Numbered from the stretch's first letter, positions 1 through 9,672 are shown. The stretch is 64,000 nucleotides of DNA from an uncultured Bacilli bacterium (GCA_944350385.1 CALVOV010000004.1:24624-88623), one strand, 5' to 3'. The notes: generated by a model not told the origin, from the sequence alone. Made by a program: numbers and translations.

Positions 1-1818
1 AACTTTTAAATTCATTCGATTATCATCAACAACCAGTAAAATATTACTTTCATCTTTTTCACTTGTAGAGCTTTGTTTAACTTGACTAGTAGTCAAATTA
101 GTATCATTTGATATATTTTCATTTTTATTTGAGTTTGAATTATCTTCTTTATGAATCTGTTCATTTTCCTCAATTTTAGTAACAACATTGTTTTCTTCTT
201 GAGAATTTGTGTTACTTACCTCTGAATTATCAATAGAAACAGTAGGAATATTTTTTTCTATCCTAATATCAGTATCTTCACTATTGCTTTTTGTATCGTT
301 ATCAGATACATTCTTATTTTCAACTTCAGAATTTGATAATGTTTTTTCTGAAATATCACTTTGTTCAAGATTGTTTATTTCACTAGAATTATCTTCCATT
401 ATTTTCTGGGTTAATTTAACTGTAAAAGTACTTCCCTCACCATATACACTTTCAACTGAAATTGTACCATTAAACAATTCTACTAATGATTTAGTAATAG
501 CCAATCCCAAGCCAGTTCCTTCGATATCTGTATCTTTATCTTCTTCTAATCTATTAAATTTAGTAAATAACTTAGGTATTTGTTCTTCTTTAATACCGCG
601 TCCAGTATCTTTAACAATTATAGTTAAATTACAATGATCACTTTCATTTACACAAATTACTCTAAATTCAATAACACCTTTTTCAGTATATTTAACTGCA
701 TTAGTTAAAAGATTAGATATAATCTGTTTTATTTTTTCTCTATCACCATATAATTGAGCTGGAAGATTATCATCATAAAAAGTACGAAGTTCTAATGGTT
801 TACTACCTATACGAATATTCATCAATTTAACCAACTCATTAAATACTGTTCTAGGGTTATAATTTGATTCAACTATATCCATCTTATTTGCTTCAATTTT
901 ATTTATATCTAAAATACCATTAACTATTTCTAATAGATTTTGTGATGCTACTAAAATGTCTTTTGAATCAGCATGAATTTCTTTAATATTATCACTAGTC
1001 TCTATCATTTCTGACAAACCAACTATTGCGTTAAGTGGTGTTCTTATCTCATGTGACATACTACTTAAGAAATCACTTTTAGCATTATTGGCCCTTTCAG
1101 CTTGATTTTTAGCATATTCAAGTTTTGCTATAGTCTTTAAATCTGGATTTTCAATAGTAAAATACATCAAGAAACAAGTTATTGTAAGTGAAAACGAAGC
1201 AAGACATAAAGATAAATCAATAGAATTAACTATAAAAGTAACAACTTCTAATAAAGCAACAATATAAAAAGGAAAAATCTTTTTTTTATCAATAGTTTTC
1301 CTATTAATAATTATAGTAGGAATAACTATAGCAAGTAAAATAGTAACAACAATTATTGTCAATAGATTAGATGCTGGACCATCCATATAATCTATACTAC
1401 CATCTGCTTTATAAAAGAAATCAAGACGCATTGTGAATTGAAAATATCCCATTAAAAATATTGAAACTAAAAGAATCTTAAATATAAAATCTCTATAATT
1501 ATTATATTTTTCTAACCATTTTTTATTTTTTTCAATAGCAATAGAAAAAATATAATAGCCAAGAGCTAAAAAGAAAAGCAACATAAAATATAAAGAAAGT
1601 CTTTTCATTATTTCAATTATAAATAAATCATTTGGCATCATATAGGCAAATAAAATGTATAAGATTTCAAAAAATATTATAAAAAAATTACATAACAAAA
1701 TATATCTATAAATTCTATTATCAATATTATTTGCATTCTTTTTAGAAAAATATATGAGCAATAAAAATATAAAAAAACCAATACAAACTGAATTTAAAGT
1801 TAAGCCAACAATATCCAT
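1..1818 (-). CDS. Membrane hybrid sensor histidine kinase, partial (runs off the left edge)
   Basis: Sensor kinase whose 3' end lies outside the window; 606 codons are visible. About seven hydrophobic segments fill residues 1-220, ending in a FTIENPDLK motif, followed by a short linker and a HisKA domain with phospho-accepting His256 (SHEIRTPLNAIVG). The HATPase domain follows with the N box (NLLTNAVKYTEKG), G1 (DTGRGIKEEQ), F box and G2 (GTGLGLAITKSLVEL). A roughly 120-residue Ser/Asn/Glu-rich linker then leads into the start of a receiver domain (LLVVDDNRMNLKV) that is cut at base 1. The ATG at 1818 has a GAGGGTG ribosome site. It is the last visible gene of a four-kinase series. The signal and the phosphorylation target cannot be read from sequence. 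Confidence 0.93.
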   Translation of the reverse strand, partial: MDIVGLTLNSVCIGFFIFLLLIYFSKKNANNIDNRIYRYILLCNFFIIFFEILYILFAYMMPNDLFIIEIMKRLSLYFMLLFFLALGYYIFSIAIEKNKKWLEKYNNYRDFIFKILLVSIFLMGYFQFTMRLDFFYKADGSIDYMDGPASNLLTIIVVTILLAIVIPTIIINRKTIDKKKIFPFYIVALLEVVTFIVNSIDLSLCLASFSLTITCFLMYFTIENPDLKTIAKLEYAKNQAERANNAKSDFLSSMSHEIRTPLNAIVGLSEMIETSDNIKEIHADSKDILVASQNLLEIVNGILDINKIEANKMDIVESNYNPRTVFNELVKLMNIRIGSKPLELRTFYDDNLPAQLYGDREKIKQIISNLLTNAVKYTEKGVIEFRVICVNESDHCNLTIIVKDTGRGIKEEQIPKLFTKFNRLEEDKDTDIEGTGLGLAITKSLVELFNGTISVESVYGEGSTFTVKLTQKIMEDNSSEINNLEQSDISEKTLSNSEVENKNVSDNDTKSNSEDTDIRIEKNIPTVSIDNSEVSNTNSQEENNVVTKIEENEQIHKEDNSNSNKNENISNDTNLTTSQVKQSSTSEKDESNILLVVDDNRMNLKV

Positions 1819-1893
1819 AATTAAGACACCCTCTTTATCATTATCATACAATAATAATGTACCACTTTTTTATAATTTTGAAAATAACAAAAA

Positions 1894-3399
1894 CTATAAT
1901 ATTTCTACAGAATTATCACGATTATCACTAACCAAATCATTATTATCATCATAATTAACATTTGATACTGGAAAACTGATTATTTTTTGATTGAATCTGA
2001 ATGTAAAAGTAGATCCTACACCATATATGCTTTCTACATTAATATCACCATCAAGTAATTCTACTAATGCCTTAGTAATAGAAAGTCCTAATCCGGTACC
2101 ACTAATATCAGAATCCATATTTTCCTCTGAACGATAGAATTTACCGAATAAATTTGGTAATTGATTTTCTTTTATACCTTTACCAGTATCCTTAACAGAA
2201 ATTGATAATTGACAATTATCTTTAATATTATTACATACTACGATAAAGTCAATAAATCCTTCCTCAGTATACTTTACTGCATTACTAAGTAAATTAGTTA
2301 AGATTTGCTTTACTTTTTCTTTATCACCATATAATTCTAAAGGTAGATTTTCAGGATAGTGCATCCTTAATTTTATACTTTTTGTACCAATATTTATTTT
2401 AAAAATACGTTCTAAGTCATCAAAAATAGTCATTGGATTATATACGATAGATTCAAGCTTCATTTCCCCTGCTTCTAATTTATTAACATCCAATATACCA
2501 TTAATTATCTCTAATAATCTCTGAGAAGCAACTAAAACATCATCCAAATCTTTATGTATACTTTCTATTTCGTTAGTTTCTTTCATCATTTGAGAAAGTC
2601 CAACTATCGCATTAAGCGGTGTTCTTATCTCATGTGACATACTACTTAAAAAATCACTTTTAGCTTTATTAGATTTCTCTGCTTGATTTTTAGCATACTC
2701 TAATTGAGCAATAATCTTAATATCAGGATTCTCAATTGTAAAATACATCCAATAACAAGAAATAGTTAAAGAAAATGAAGCTAAACATAATGATGGTAAA
2801 AAGAAATTAATAATTAGCGTTATAACTTCAGCAATTGTTAAAAAAATAAAAGTTGATAGTCTCTTTTTATTAATGCTTTTCCAATTTTTTTTAATTGTAG
2901 GTATAAGTATTGCCAAAAATATAATAACAACAAATGCTGAATAAGGATTACACGCTAATCCACCAACATAATATAAATATCCATTATCTCTATAATAAAA
3001 TTCAACAGGTAAAATAAACTGAAAAAATGCAATAATAGATAAAACTATTATATTTATTGATTTAATTTTACTAGATATTTGTTTTAATAAATTCTGAAAT
3101 TTTTGATTATTTTCCAAAGAAATACTTAATACATAATAAAATATTGAATAAAAGAAACATACTATCATTAAATAATTAACTTTTTTCAAAAATGCTAATA
3201 AAAATAAATTATCGATAAAAAAATAACTGCATATTAAAAATACCAATTCACTAAAATCTACCATCAAGCACGAAATTAAAGTATATCTATAACATTTATT
3301 ATCAATATTTTTGATAGACTTTCTAGAAAAGTAAATAAAAATAAGAAAGGTGATAAATGCTAAGCAAATTGAATTTAACATAATTCCAACCCAATCCAT
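1894..3399 (-). CDS. Membrane sensor histidine kinase without receiver domain
   Basis: 501-residue paralogue of the neighbouring hybrid kinases. Seven hydrophobic segments (about 5-25, 40-62, 66-95, 115-133, 152-170, 182-200, 203-221) precede the shared FTIENPDIK motif. HisKA carries His256; the ATPase domain has N box LLSNAVKYTEEG (about 370-381), G1 DTGKGIKENQ (404-413) and G2 GTGLGLSITKALVELLDG (434-451). The protein stops only about 30 residues after the ATPase domain, and the final residues (SVEIL) resemble the tail of the 863-residue neighbour (TDTEIL) that follows its receiver domains. This suggests the linker and receiver were deleted while the tail remained. It lies 23 bp downstream of that neighbour, so they are probably co-transcribed. 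The protein may pass phosphate to a receiver of a sister kinase; that is inference. Confidence 0.92.
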   Translation of the reverse strand: MDWVGIMLNSICLAFITFLIFIYFSRKSIKNIDNKCYRYTLISCLMVDFSELVFLICSYFFIDNLFLLAFLKKVNYLMIVCFFYSIFYYVLSISLENNQKFQNLLKQISSKIKSINIIVLSIIAFFQFILPVEFYYRDNGYLYYVGGLACNPYSAFVVIIFLAILIPTIKKNWKSINKKRLSTFIFLTIAEVITLIINFFLPSLCLASFSLTISCYWMYFTIENPDIKIIAQLEYAKNQAEKSNKAKSDFLSSMSHEIRTPLNAIVGLSQMMKETNEIESIHKDLDDVLVASQRLLEIINGILDVNKLEAGEMKLESIVYNPMTIFDDLERIFKINIGTKSIKLRMHYPENLPLELYGDKEKVKQILTNLLSNAVKYTEEGFIDFIVVCNNIKDNCQLSISVKDTGKGIKENQLPNLFGKFYRSEENMDSDISGTGLGLSITKALVELLDGDINVESIYGVGSTFTFRFNQKIISFPVSNVNYDDNNDLVSDNRDNSVEIL

Positions 3400-3422
3400 A
3401 TATAATCACCTTCCTTAAAATC

Positions 3423-6014
3423 TTATAATATCTCAGTATCAGTATTACTTACTGAATTTTCAATATTAGTAATATGTTCATTTATATCTTCACCTTTTTT
3501 AATCATGTGAATATCATCAATATCTACATACTTTCCTAATGTTTCTTGTAATATTTGCTTAACTATAGGCTTAGAAATATACTCATCAAATCCTACTGCT
3601 AAATATTTTTCTCTTGATCCTTCCATTGAATCGGCAGTTAAAGCAATGATAGGAGTATTGAAACCTTCCATAGCTTTTAACTTTTTCATTGTTTCTACTC
3701 CACCTAAATCTGGCATCATAATATCCATAAATATCAAATCATATTTATTTTTATTCTTTTGCACCATATCTAGGCATTCTAACCCACCATGAGCCTGCTC
3801 TACCTGATAATTTAAATCATTTAACATTCTAGAAGCAACTTTCAAATTTACCTTGTTATCATCAACAACAAGTAAAATATTAGTTCTTTTTTCATTATTA
3901 TTTACAACATTATTTGTATTTTCCATAGTAGTTTCTGAAGAGATAGTATTAGGTATTTCTTCACCATTTTTAACCATATGAATATCATCAATATCTACAT
4001 ACTTTCCTAATGTTTCTTGTAATATTTGTTTAACTATAGGCTTAGAAATATACTCATCAAATCCTACGGCTAAATATTTTTCTCTTGACCCTTCCATTGA
4101 ATCGGCAGTTAAAGCAATGATTGGAGTATTGAAACCTTCCATAGCTTTTAACTTTTTCATTGTTTCTACTCCACCTAAATCTGGCATCATAATATCCATA
4201 AATATCAAATCATATTTATTTTTATTCTTTTGTACCATATCTAGGCATTCTAGCCCACCATGAGCCTGCTCTACCTGATAATTTAAATCATTTAATATTC
4301 TAGAAGCAACTTTTAAATTCATTTTATTATCATCAACAACTAACAACAATCTAGTCTTATCATCTCGATTAATCATTGAATTAATATTTTCTTTAATGAT
4401 AGATGTATTATCAACATTTGTTGAATTTTCACTCGTAATTTTTGGAGTATCATTAGTAACGAGTTTATCAGCTATAGTCTCAGTTTTCTCAACACTAATA
4501 GGTTCAATAGAATCTGACTTAATGGTCTCTTCAGTTTTATCTTTAATAGTTGGTAATGTTGAAGATGATGGAATAGTTGTATTAACAACTGAAGTTGGTA
4601 TAGTCTGTGTAATTACTACAGTAAAAGTAGATCCAACACCATATTTTGTATCAACTTTGATTGTACCATCTAACAATTCTACTAAAGATTTAGTAATTGC
4701 TAAGCCTAAACCTGTTCCTTCTATATTAGTATCTTTATCTTCGTCTAATCTATTAAATTTAGTAAATAAAGTTGGAAGTTGCTCTTCTTTCATTCCTCGT
4801 CCTGTATCTTTTACTGATAAAGTTAAAGTACACTTATCATAATTTATTTTACATCTAACATTAAGATCAACAAAACCTTTTTCAGTATATTTAACTGCAT
4901 TAGTTAATAAATTAGTTAAAATTTGTTTTATTTTTTCCTTATCGCCATACAATTCACTTGGTAAATTAGAATCAAAATCTGTTCTTAATTCTAAATCTTT
5001 ACTACCTATACGAATGCGAATCATTCTTAAAACATTTTCAAATAAATCAAGAGGATTATAGTTGCTCTCAATAACTTCCATCTTATTTGCTTCTAATTTA
5101 TTAATATCCAATATACCATTAACAATCTCTAACAAATTTTGTGAAGCTAATAAAATATCTTTAGAATCTGATTGCATCTCCTGAACATCATCACATTCAG
5201 AAATCATTTGTGAAAGTCCTACTATTGCATTAAGCGGTGTTCTAATTTCATGTGACATACTGCTCAAGAAATCGCTCTTAGCCTCATTTGATTTCTCTGC
5301 TTGATTTTTAGCAAGTTCTAATTCAGCTATTAACTTAATATCTGGATTTTCAATAGTATGGAACATCAAATATGAAACTAGCGTAAATAACACTATCAAA
5401 GCACAAATATGAGGATTTAAAGTAACAACTACAATATAAATAATAATTAATAAATATAATAAATAAAAAGGAACAACTTTCTTTACTGGAAGTTTATTTC
5501 TATTTTTTGCAATCAAATATATTGTCATTAGAATAAATGGAGCATAAATAACATACAATAGAACCATTGCAGGTCCACCTACTATATAAAAATTTTCAGT
5601 TACTTCAAGTGATGCAGGTAAAACCATTTGAAGAACACCAGTAATAATCATAAATAAGTAAACAAAAAAATTATATTTATTTTTATTTTTTAAATAAATA
5701 ATTTCAAATTCTTCTGTATTTTCTCGAATAACGACATATAAATACAAAATCAAAAAGAATAAATAAAATACAGAAGCCATAGAATATATTCTTAAAGAAA
5801 ATATCAAAATAGGAACAGCCGACCTATATTGCTCCAAAAATATATAAAGAAATAAATGTGACACTACTTCAATAAAGTTCCAAAGTAATAATTGTCGATA
5901 AATCTTATTTTCCAAATTATTCATATTTTTCTTAGATAAATAAATACATATCAAAAATATTAAAAAGACTAATGTAAGTGCTGTAAGAAAAATATTAACT
6001 ATAAAATACAACAT
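3423..6014 (-). CDS. Membrane hybrid histidine kinase with two near-identical receiver domains
   Basis: 863 residues. Seven hydrophobic segments (1-220), HisKA with His255, HATPase with N box (about 369-380), G1 DTGRGMKEEQ (403-412) and G2 GTGLGLAITK (433-442). A Ser/Thr-rich linker (about 471-550) leads to two receiver domains, each with acidic pocket VVDDN, phospho-acceptor Asp in FMDIMMPDLGG (Asp607 and Asp764), conserved Thr in ALTADS and Lys in YISKP. The two receivers are almost identical and exactly 157 residues apart. No DNA-binding, HPt or other output domain is present. It sits between two paralogues (70 bp upstream, 23 bp downstream) in one direction. Start ATG follows a GGGTGA ribosome site. 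Function of the doubled receiver is unknown; it could act as a phosphate sink or dose the output. Confidence 0.95.
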   Translation of the reverse strand: MLYFIVNIFLTALTLVFLIFLICIYLSKKNMNNLENKIYRQLLLWNFIEVVSHLFLYIFLEQYRSAVPILIFSLRIYSMASVFYLFFLILYLYVVIRENTEEFEIIYLKNKNKYNFFVYLFMIITGVLQMVLPASLEVTENFYIVGGPAMVLLYVIYAPFILMTIYLIAKNRNKLPVKKVVPFYLLYLLIIIYIVVVTLNPHICALIVLFTLVSYLMFHTIENPDIKLIAELELAKNQAEKSNEAKSDFLSSMSHEIRTPLNAIVGLSQMISECDDVQEMQSDSKDILLASQNLLEIVNGILDINKLEANKMEVIESNYNPLDLFENVLRMIRIRIGSKDLELRTDFDSNLPSELYGDKEKIKQILTNLLTNAVKYTEKGFVDLNVRCKINYDKCTLTLSVKDTGRGMKEEQLPTLFTKFNRLDEDKDTNIEGTGLGLAITKSLVELLDGTIKVDTKYGVGSTFTVVITQTIPTSVVNTTIPSSSTLPTIKDKTEETIKSDSIEPISVEKTETIADKLVTNDTPKITSENSTNVDNTSIIKENINSMINRDDKTRLLLVVDDNKMNLKVASRILNDLNYQVEQAHGGLECLDMVQKNKNKYDLIFMDIMMPDLGGVETMKKLKAMEGFNTPIIALTADSMEGSREKYLAVGFDEYISKPIVKQILQETLGKYVDIDDIHMVKNGEEIPNTISSETTMENTNNVVNNNEKRTNILLVVDDNKVNLKVASRMLNDLNYQVEQAHGGLECLDMVQKNKNKYDLIFMDIMMPDLGGVETMKKLKAMEGFNTPIIALTADSMEGSREKYLAVGFDEYISKPIVKQILQETLGKYVDIDDIHMIKKGEDINEHITNIENSVSNTDTEIL
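3480..4358 (-). repeat. 471-bp in-frame tandem duplication encoding two receiver domains
   Basis: Two direct copies, about 3480-3887 and 3951-4358, offset by exactly 471 bp (157 codons). Long stretches are identical between the copies at DNA level, with only scattered differences, many of them silent. Both copies keep all receiver catalytic residues. The short segments between copies are more divergent. The near identity indicates a recent duplication or ongoing gene conversion. Confidence 0.93.
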
Positions 6015-6084
6015 AAATAAATCACCCTATTTTATTATTATTATAGCAAGATTAACTATCAATGTAAATTATTAATCCGATATT

Positions 6085-8049
6085 TTAAATAATTTCTTCA
6101 TTAGAATCTAGATTATTATTATCATTATTACTTTGATTATTATTACTAATAAACCTATTTAAGACATCCTCTAATCTTTGCTTTACAACTGGTTTAGCAA
6201 TATACTCATCAAATCCAGCTGAAAGATATTTTTCTCTTGAACCCTCCATGGAATCGGCAGTTAAGGCAATTATTGGTATATTGAAACCTCCGGTAGCTTT
6301 TAATTTTTTCATTGTCTCTACTCCATCCAAATCTGGCATCATAATATCCATAAATATTAAATTATATTTATTTTTATCCTTTTCTACTATTTCTAAACAT
6401 TCCAACCCACCATGAGCATCATCAACATTATATCCAAGTTCTTTTAACATTTTTGTTGCTACCTTCAAATTTATATTATTGTCATCAACCACTAGCAAAG
6501 AACTATGAGAAATATTAGTAGTTTCAGGTGTTTCAATATTAGATGAAATAATTAACTGATTATTTGCCAATTCCTTTTGAATATTTTGAGAATTTTTTTC
6601 ATCTTTATGATTTCTCGTTTCTAAAGATGTGATGATAGTTTGCTCAACAGATACAGTAAAAGTTGACCCTTCACCATAAATTGAATCAACTTTGATTGTA
6701 CCATTTAATAATTCCACCAAAGCCTTAGTAATTGCTAATCCTAAACCAGTTCCTTCAATATCAGAATCCTTATCTTCTTCTAGTCTATTGAATCTAGTAA
6801 ATAATTTAGCAATTTGTTCTTCTTTCATTCCACGTCCCGTATCTTTAACCATCAAAATTAAAGTGCATTTATTATTGTCAATCTTACAGGAAACATTAAA
6901 ATCAATAAAACCTTTATCAGTATATTTAACTGCATTAGTTAATAAATTAGTTAAAATCTGTTTTATTTTTTCTTTATCACCAAATAATTCTTCCGGTAGT
7001 TTATCATCAAAATTTGTTCTTAATTCTATTGGTTTATTGCCTAAACGAATACGAATCATTCTTAATACATCATCAAATATATCAAATAGTTTATAATTAC
7101 ACTCAATAACTTCCATCTTATTTGCATCAATTTTATTGATATCTAATATGCCATTAATGATTTCTAATAAATTTTGTGAAGCTATAATAACATCATCTAA
7201 ATCTCTATGAATACTATCAATATCATCTGTTTCTTTCATCATTTGAGATAAACCAACAATTGCATTAAGTGGTGTTCTTATCTCATGTGACATACTGCTT
7301 AAAAAATCACTCTTAGCTTCATTAGATTTCTCAGCTTGAGTTTTAGCAAGTTGTAGTTTAGCAATCAATTTAATATCTGGGTTTTCAATTGTATGAAACA
7401 TCAAAAAAGATACTAAAGTAAATAAAACAGATAAAGCACATATATATGGATTCAAAGCATAAACTATCAAATAAAGAGCAACCATAACTCCTAAAATATA
7501 AAAAGGAATTACTTTCTTTTTTGGTAGCTTTTTTATATTCTTTATTATAAAGAAAATAGATGCAATATTAAACGGAAAGTATGAAACAACAAGCATTGTA
7601 ATAGCTGGTCCTGAATAAAGACAAAATTCATCAGTAAACTCAATCCCTAATGGCAATATAAACTGCAAAATAGCTGTAGTAATCATAAAAATATAAATAT
7701 ACATAAGATATTTTTTTCTGTTTTTTAAATATACTACTTCAAATTGTTCTTCATTTTCACGTATAACAACATATAAATAAATAGTTAAGAAAAACATATA
7801 AAAAATTGTGAAAATTGTATAAGTTTTAACAAAAAAATGTATAAACAACATACTATCTCTTGAAAATTCTAAAATAAAGTATAAAACCATGTCTGAAAAA
7901 ACCATAAAAAAATTTGAAATTAACAATTGCCTATATACCTTATTTTCCAAATTATTCATGTTTTTCTTAGAAAGATAAAGACCTATCAAAAATATTAGGA
8001 ATAACATTGTTGAAGATGATAAAAAAATATTAACAATAAAATATAACAT
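6085..8049 (-). CDS. Membrane hybrid histidine kinase with one receiver domain
   Basis: 654 residues, the first kinase of the series in transcription order. The N-terminal membrane region (1-220, about seven segments) is highly similar to that of the 863-residue neighbour (shared MLYFIVNIFL start and FHTIENPDIKLIA end). HisKA has His255; HATPase has N box (369-380), G1 DTGRGMKEEQ and G2 GTGLGLAITKALVELLNG. After an Asn/Gln-rich linker a single receiver runs from about 515 to 635 with VVDDN, Asp568 in FMDIMMPDLDG, Thr in ALTADS and Lys in YIAKP. The C-terminus is Asn-rich. AAGGAG ribosome site; 26 bp after the acyltransferase gene, so likely the same transcript. The stimulus is unknown. Confidence 0.95.
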   Translation of the reverse strand: MLYFIVNIFLSSSTMLFLIFLIGLYLSKKNMNNLENKVYRQLLISNFFMVFSDMVLYFILEFSRDSMLFIHFFVKTYTIFTIFYMFFLTIYLYVVIRENEEQFEVVYLKNRKKYLMYIYIFMITTAILQFILPLGIEFTDEFCLYSGPAITMLVVSYFPFNIASIFFIIKNIKKLPKKKVIPFYILGVMVALYLIVYALNPYICALSVLFTLVSFLMFHTIENPDIKLIAKLQLAKTQAEKSNEAKSDFLSSMSHEIRTPLNAIVGLSQMMKETDDIDSIHRDLDDVIIASQNLLEIINGILDINKIDANKMEVIECNYKLFDIFDDVLRMIRIRLGNKPIELRTNFDDKLPEELFGDKEKIKQILTNLLTNAVKYTDKGFIDFNVSCKIDNNKCTLILMVKDTGRGMKEEQIAKLFTRFNRLEEDKDSDIEGTGLGLAITKALVELLNGTIKVDSIYGEGSTFTVSVEQTIITSLETRNHKDEKNSQNIQKELANNQLIISSNIETPETTNISHSSLLVVDDNNINLKVATKMLKELGYNVDDAHGGLECLEIVEKDKNKYNLIFMDIMMPDLDGVETMKKLKATGGFNIPIIALTADSMEGSREKYLSAGFDEYIAKPVVKQRLEDVLNRFISNNNQSNNDNNNLDSNEEII

Positions 8050-8075
8050 ATAATGCTCTCCTTATCTTAAATATT

Positions 8076-9035
8076 TTAATTATCAAGAAATTTATTTTTC
8101 TTTACGTATTTTATAAATTTAGAAAATTCAAAAATAATTGTTCCAACAATTAAACATACTATTAATGTAAGAACAATCTGTACGAATGGATTATTCACAT
8201 ATAACTTTTCTACTCTAATAGTTTGAATAATTATTCCATGAGATAAGTAAAAATACAAAGTCTTATTCCCTATTGATTCTAAGAAGTTTTTATTCTTAGG
8301 TATTATACTCAACACAAAACTACTAACAATAAAGAATATCGGTAATAAACAAATTCTCTTTATGAAACCATCAAAAACAGTTATGGATTCATAATAAGTA
8401 TTTTTTAAATAAGTATCTGAAAAACTAAAGAAACTTTGATTAAATAAAAACCAAACTATTATTCCAATAGCAACAAAGCTAAACAAATACTTATATTTTT
8501 GAACAAAATCATTTATCTTAAATTCTTCATGAAAATATCCAAGTACAAAGAATGGAAAAAGATTGATAGTACGACTAATAGATAAAAAATCTGTTATAAA
8601 AGGAATAAATCCTGAAACAAGCATTAATATTAAACTGACAATAAAAATATTTTTATAATTAAATTTTGGAAAAATGTACTCAGATAAGTAAAGATAGCCA
8701 CATGTTAATAAATACCATAGAGTATATCTGGGATATAAAATAGCATCAGCCGAAAGGCTTTTTAAAATAAAATAATAATAAAGTGTTGTTATAACTTGCA
8801 CAACTAAAAACACTTTAATCATATACCAAAATCTCTCTTTTGGTTCTCTTCTACTTAATCGTGCAAAAATACCAGTAACATAAATGAATAATGGCATCAT
8901 GAAAAATCCACATATTTTAGATAAAGACTTATCATATCCATAATAACTACTAAACGCACCAAAAATATGATAAAAAATAACAACTAACATTAATAATCCT
9001 TTAAGATTATCATAATAATAAATTCTCTTCTTCAT
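8076..9035 (-). CDS. Membrane acyltransferase (acyltransferase family 3, fucose O-acetylase-like)
   Basis: 319 residues with about ten hydrophobic helices. The N-terminus (YYDNLKGLLMLVVIFYH) is the hallmark of the OafA/NolL-type acyltransferase family, with the DNLKG motif and the conserved His near the end of helix 1. Family members transfer acetyl or other acyl groups to extracytoplasmic sugars or cell-wall polymers. It is the first gene of the run that continues into four histidine kinases (26 bp to the next start), so its product may be made together with the sensors. The ATG has an AAGGA site 9 bases upstream. The acceptor substrate cannot be predicted. Confidence 0.85.
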   Translation of the reverse strand: MKKRIYYYDNLKGLLMLVVIFYHIFGAFSSYYGYDKSLSKICGFFMMPLFIYVTGIFARLSRREPKERFWYMIKVFLVVQVITTLYYYFILKSLSADAILYPRYTLWYLLTCGYLYLSEYIFPKFNYKNIFIVSLILMLVSGFIPFITDFLSISRTINLFPFFVLGYFHEEFKINDFVQKYKYLFSFVAIGIIVWFLFNQSFFSFSDTYLKNTYYESITVFDGFIKRICLLPIFFIVSSFVLSIIPKNKNFLESIGNKTLYFYLSHGIIIQTIRVEKLYVNNPFVQIVLTLIVCLIVGTIIFEFSKFIKYVKKNKFLDN

Positions 9036-9066
9036 ACAACATAATCCTTATAATTAAATTTTGTTT

Positions 9067-9088
9067 GATAGCAAGCTACTTGCCTATC
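9067..9088 (-). promoter_or_regulatory. Hairpin at the 5' end of the acyltransferase-kinase transcript
   Basis: Read on the minus strand, GATA-G-GCAAG-TAG-CTTGC-TATC folds into a 9-bp stem with one bulged G and a 3-base loop. It begins a few bases after the predicted transcription start and about 30 bases before the start codon. Such a hairpin could stabilise the mRNA or be a protein binding site. Confidence 0.45.
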
Positions 9089-9099
9089 CTAATATAATT

Positions 9100-9128
9100 A
9101 TTATAACACTTATAAATTTAAATATAAA
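9100..9128 (-). promoter_or_regulatory. Putative promoter of the acyltransferase-kinase operon
   Basis: Minus-strand TATAAT at 9105-9100, preceded with a 17-base spacer by TTTATA at 9128-9123. The -10 is perfect; the -35 is weak and in AT-rich DNA, so confidence is moderate. Confidence 0.4.
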
Positions 9129-9151
9129 GATTTATTATATTAATTTAATAA

Positions 9152-9526
9152 CTACTCACATACTTCATAATCATCAATCACATCTTCTCCAGTATTCTCA
9201 TCACTAGAAAAATATTTTTTTTCAAATTCAGTATTATTATACATATTTTTCAAATTTACATAAGTTAATAACATTGCTCTTATCCTTTCAAAATATGTAT
9301 AGTGTGGTTCATTTCTTAAAACAGAAATATGAATCAGATCACTTGAAAATTGTGGATAACTTAATCTTACTAGTGAATCCAAATACTCAAAATTATCTTC
9401 TTCTCCCTTATATGATTTATTTTTATAATCTAACATAGTCTTAAATAAATCTAAATATAAATTTTTCAATATATCCATAATTTCATCATATTCTTCTTTA
9501 TTAAATAAATTTTTTTCTTCAGCCAT
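9152..9526 (-). CDS. Hypothetical acidic cytoplasmic protein
   Basis: 124 residues, no signal peptide or membrane segment. Rich in Glu, Asp, Lys and Tyr, predicted mostly helical, ending in an acidic tail (EDVIDDYEVCE). AAGGAG ribosome site correctly spaced from the ATG. It stands alone: 116 bp before the acyltransferase gene and 146 bp after the deformylase gene. I do not recognise the family. Confidence 0.7.
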   Translation of the reverse strand: MAEEKNLFNKEEYDEIMDILKNLYLDLFKTMLDYKNKSYKGEEDNFEYLDSLVRLSYPQFSSDLIHISVLRNEPHYTYFERIRAMLLTYVNLKNMYNNTEFEKKYFSSDENTGEDVIDDYEVCE

Positions 9527-9672
9527 AATGTTTTCTCCTTAAAAAAATATTTTTATTATCAATAGAAAGTATTACCTCAATTATAAAATATAAAATAAAA
9601 TTATGCAATTTACTTTCAATCTAAAAAAAAACAATTATATTACAGTAAATTTGCAATACAATTGTCCAATCC

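Noticed and set aside
209..637. Plus-strand open frame of 142 residues; similar ones at 4396-4842 and 6692-7096
   Set aside because: Each is the antisense shadow of the kinase ATPase region; they recur at the same place in every paralogue and have no ribosome site.
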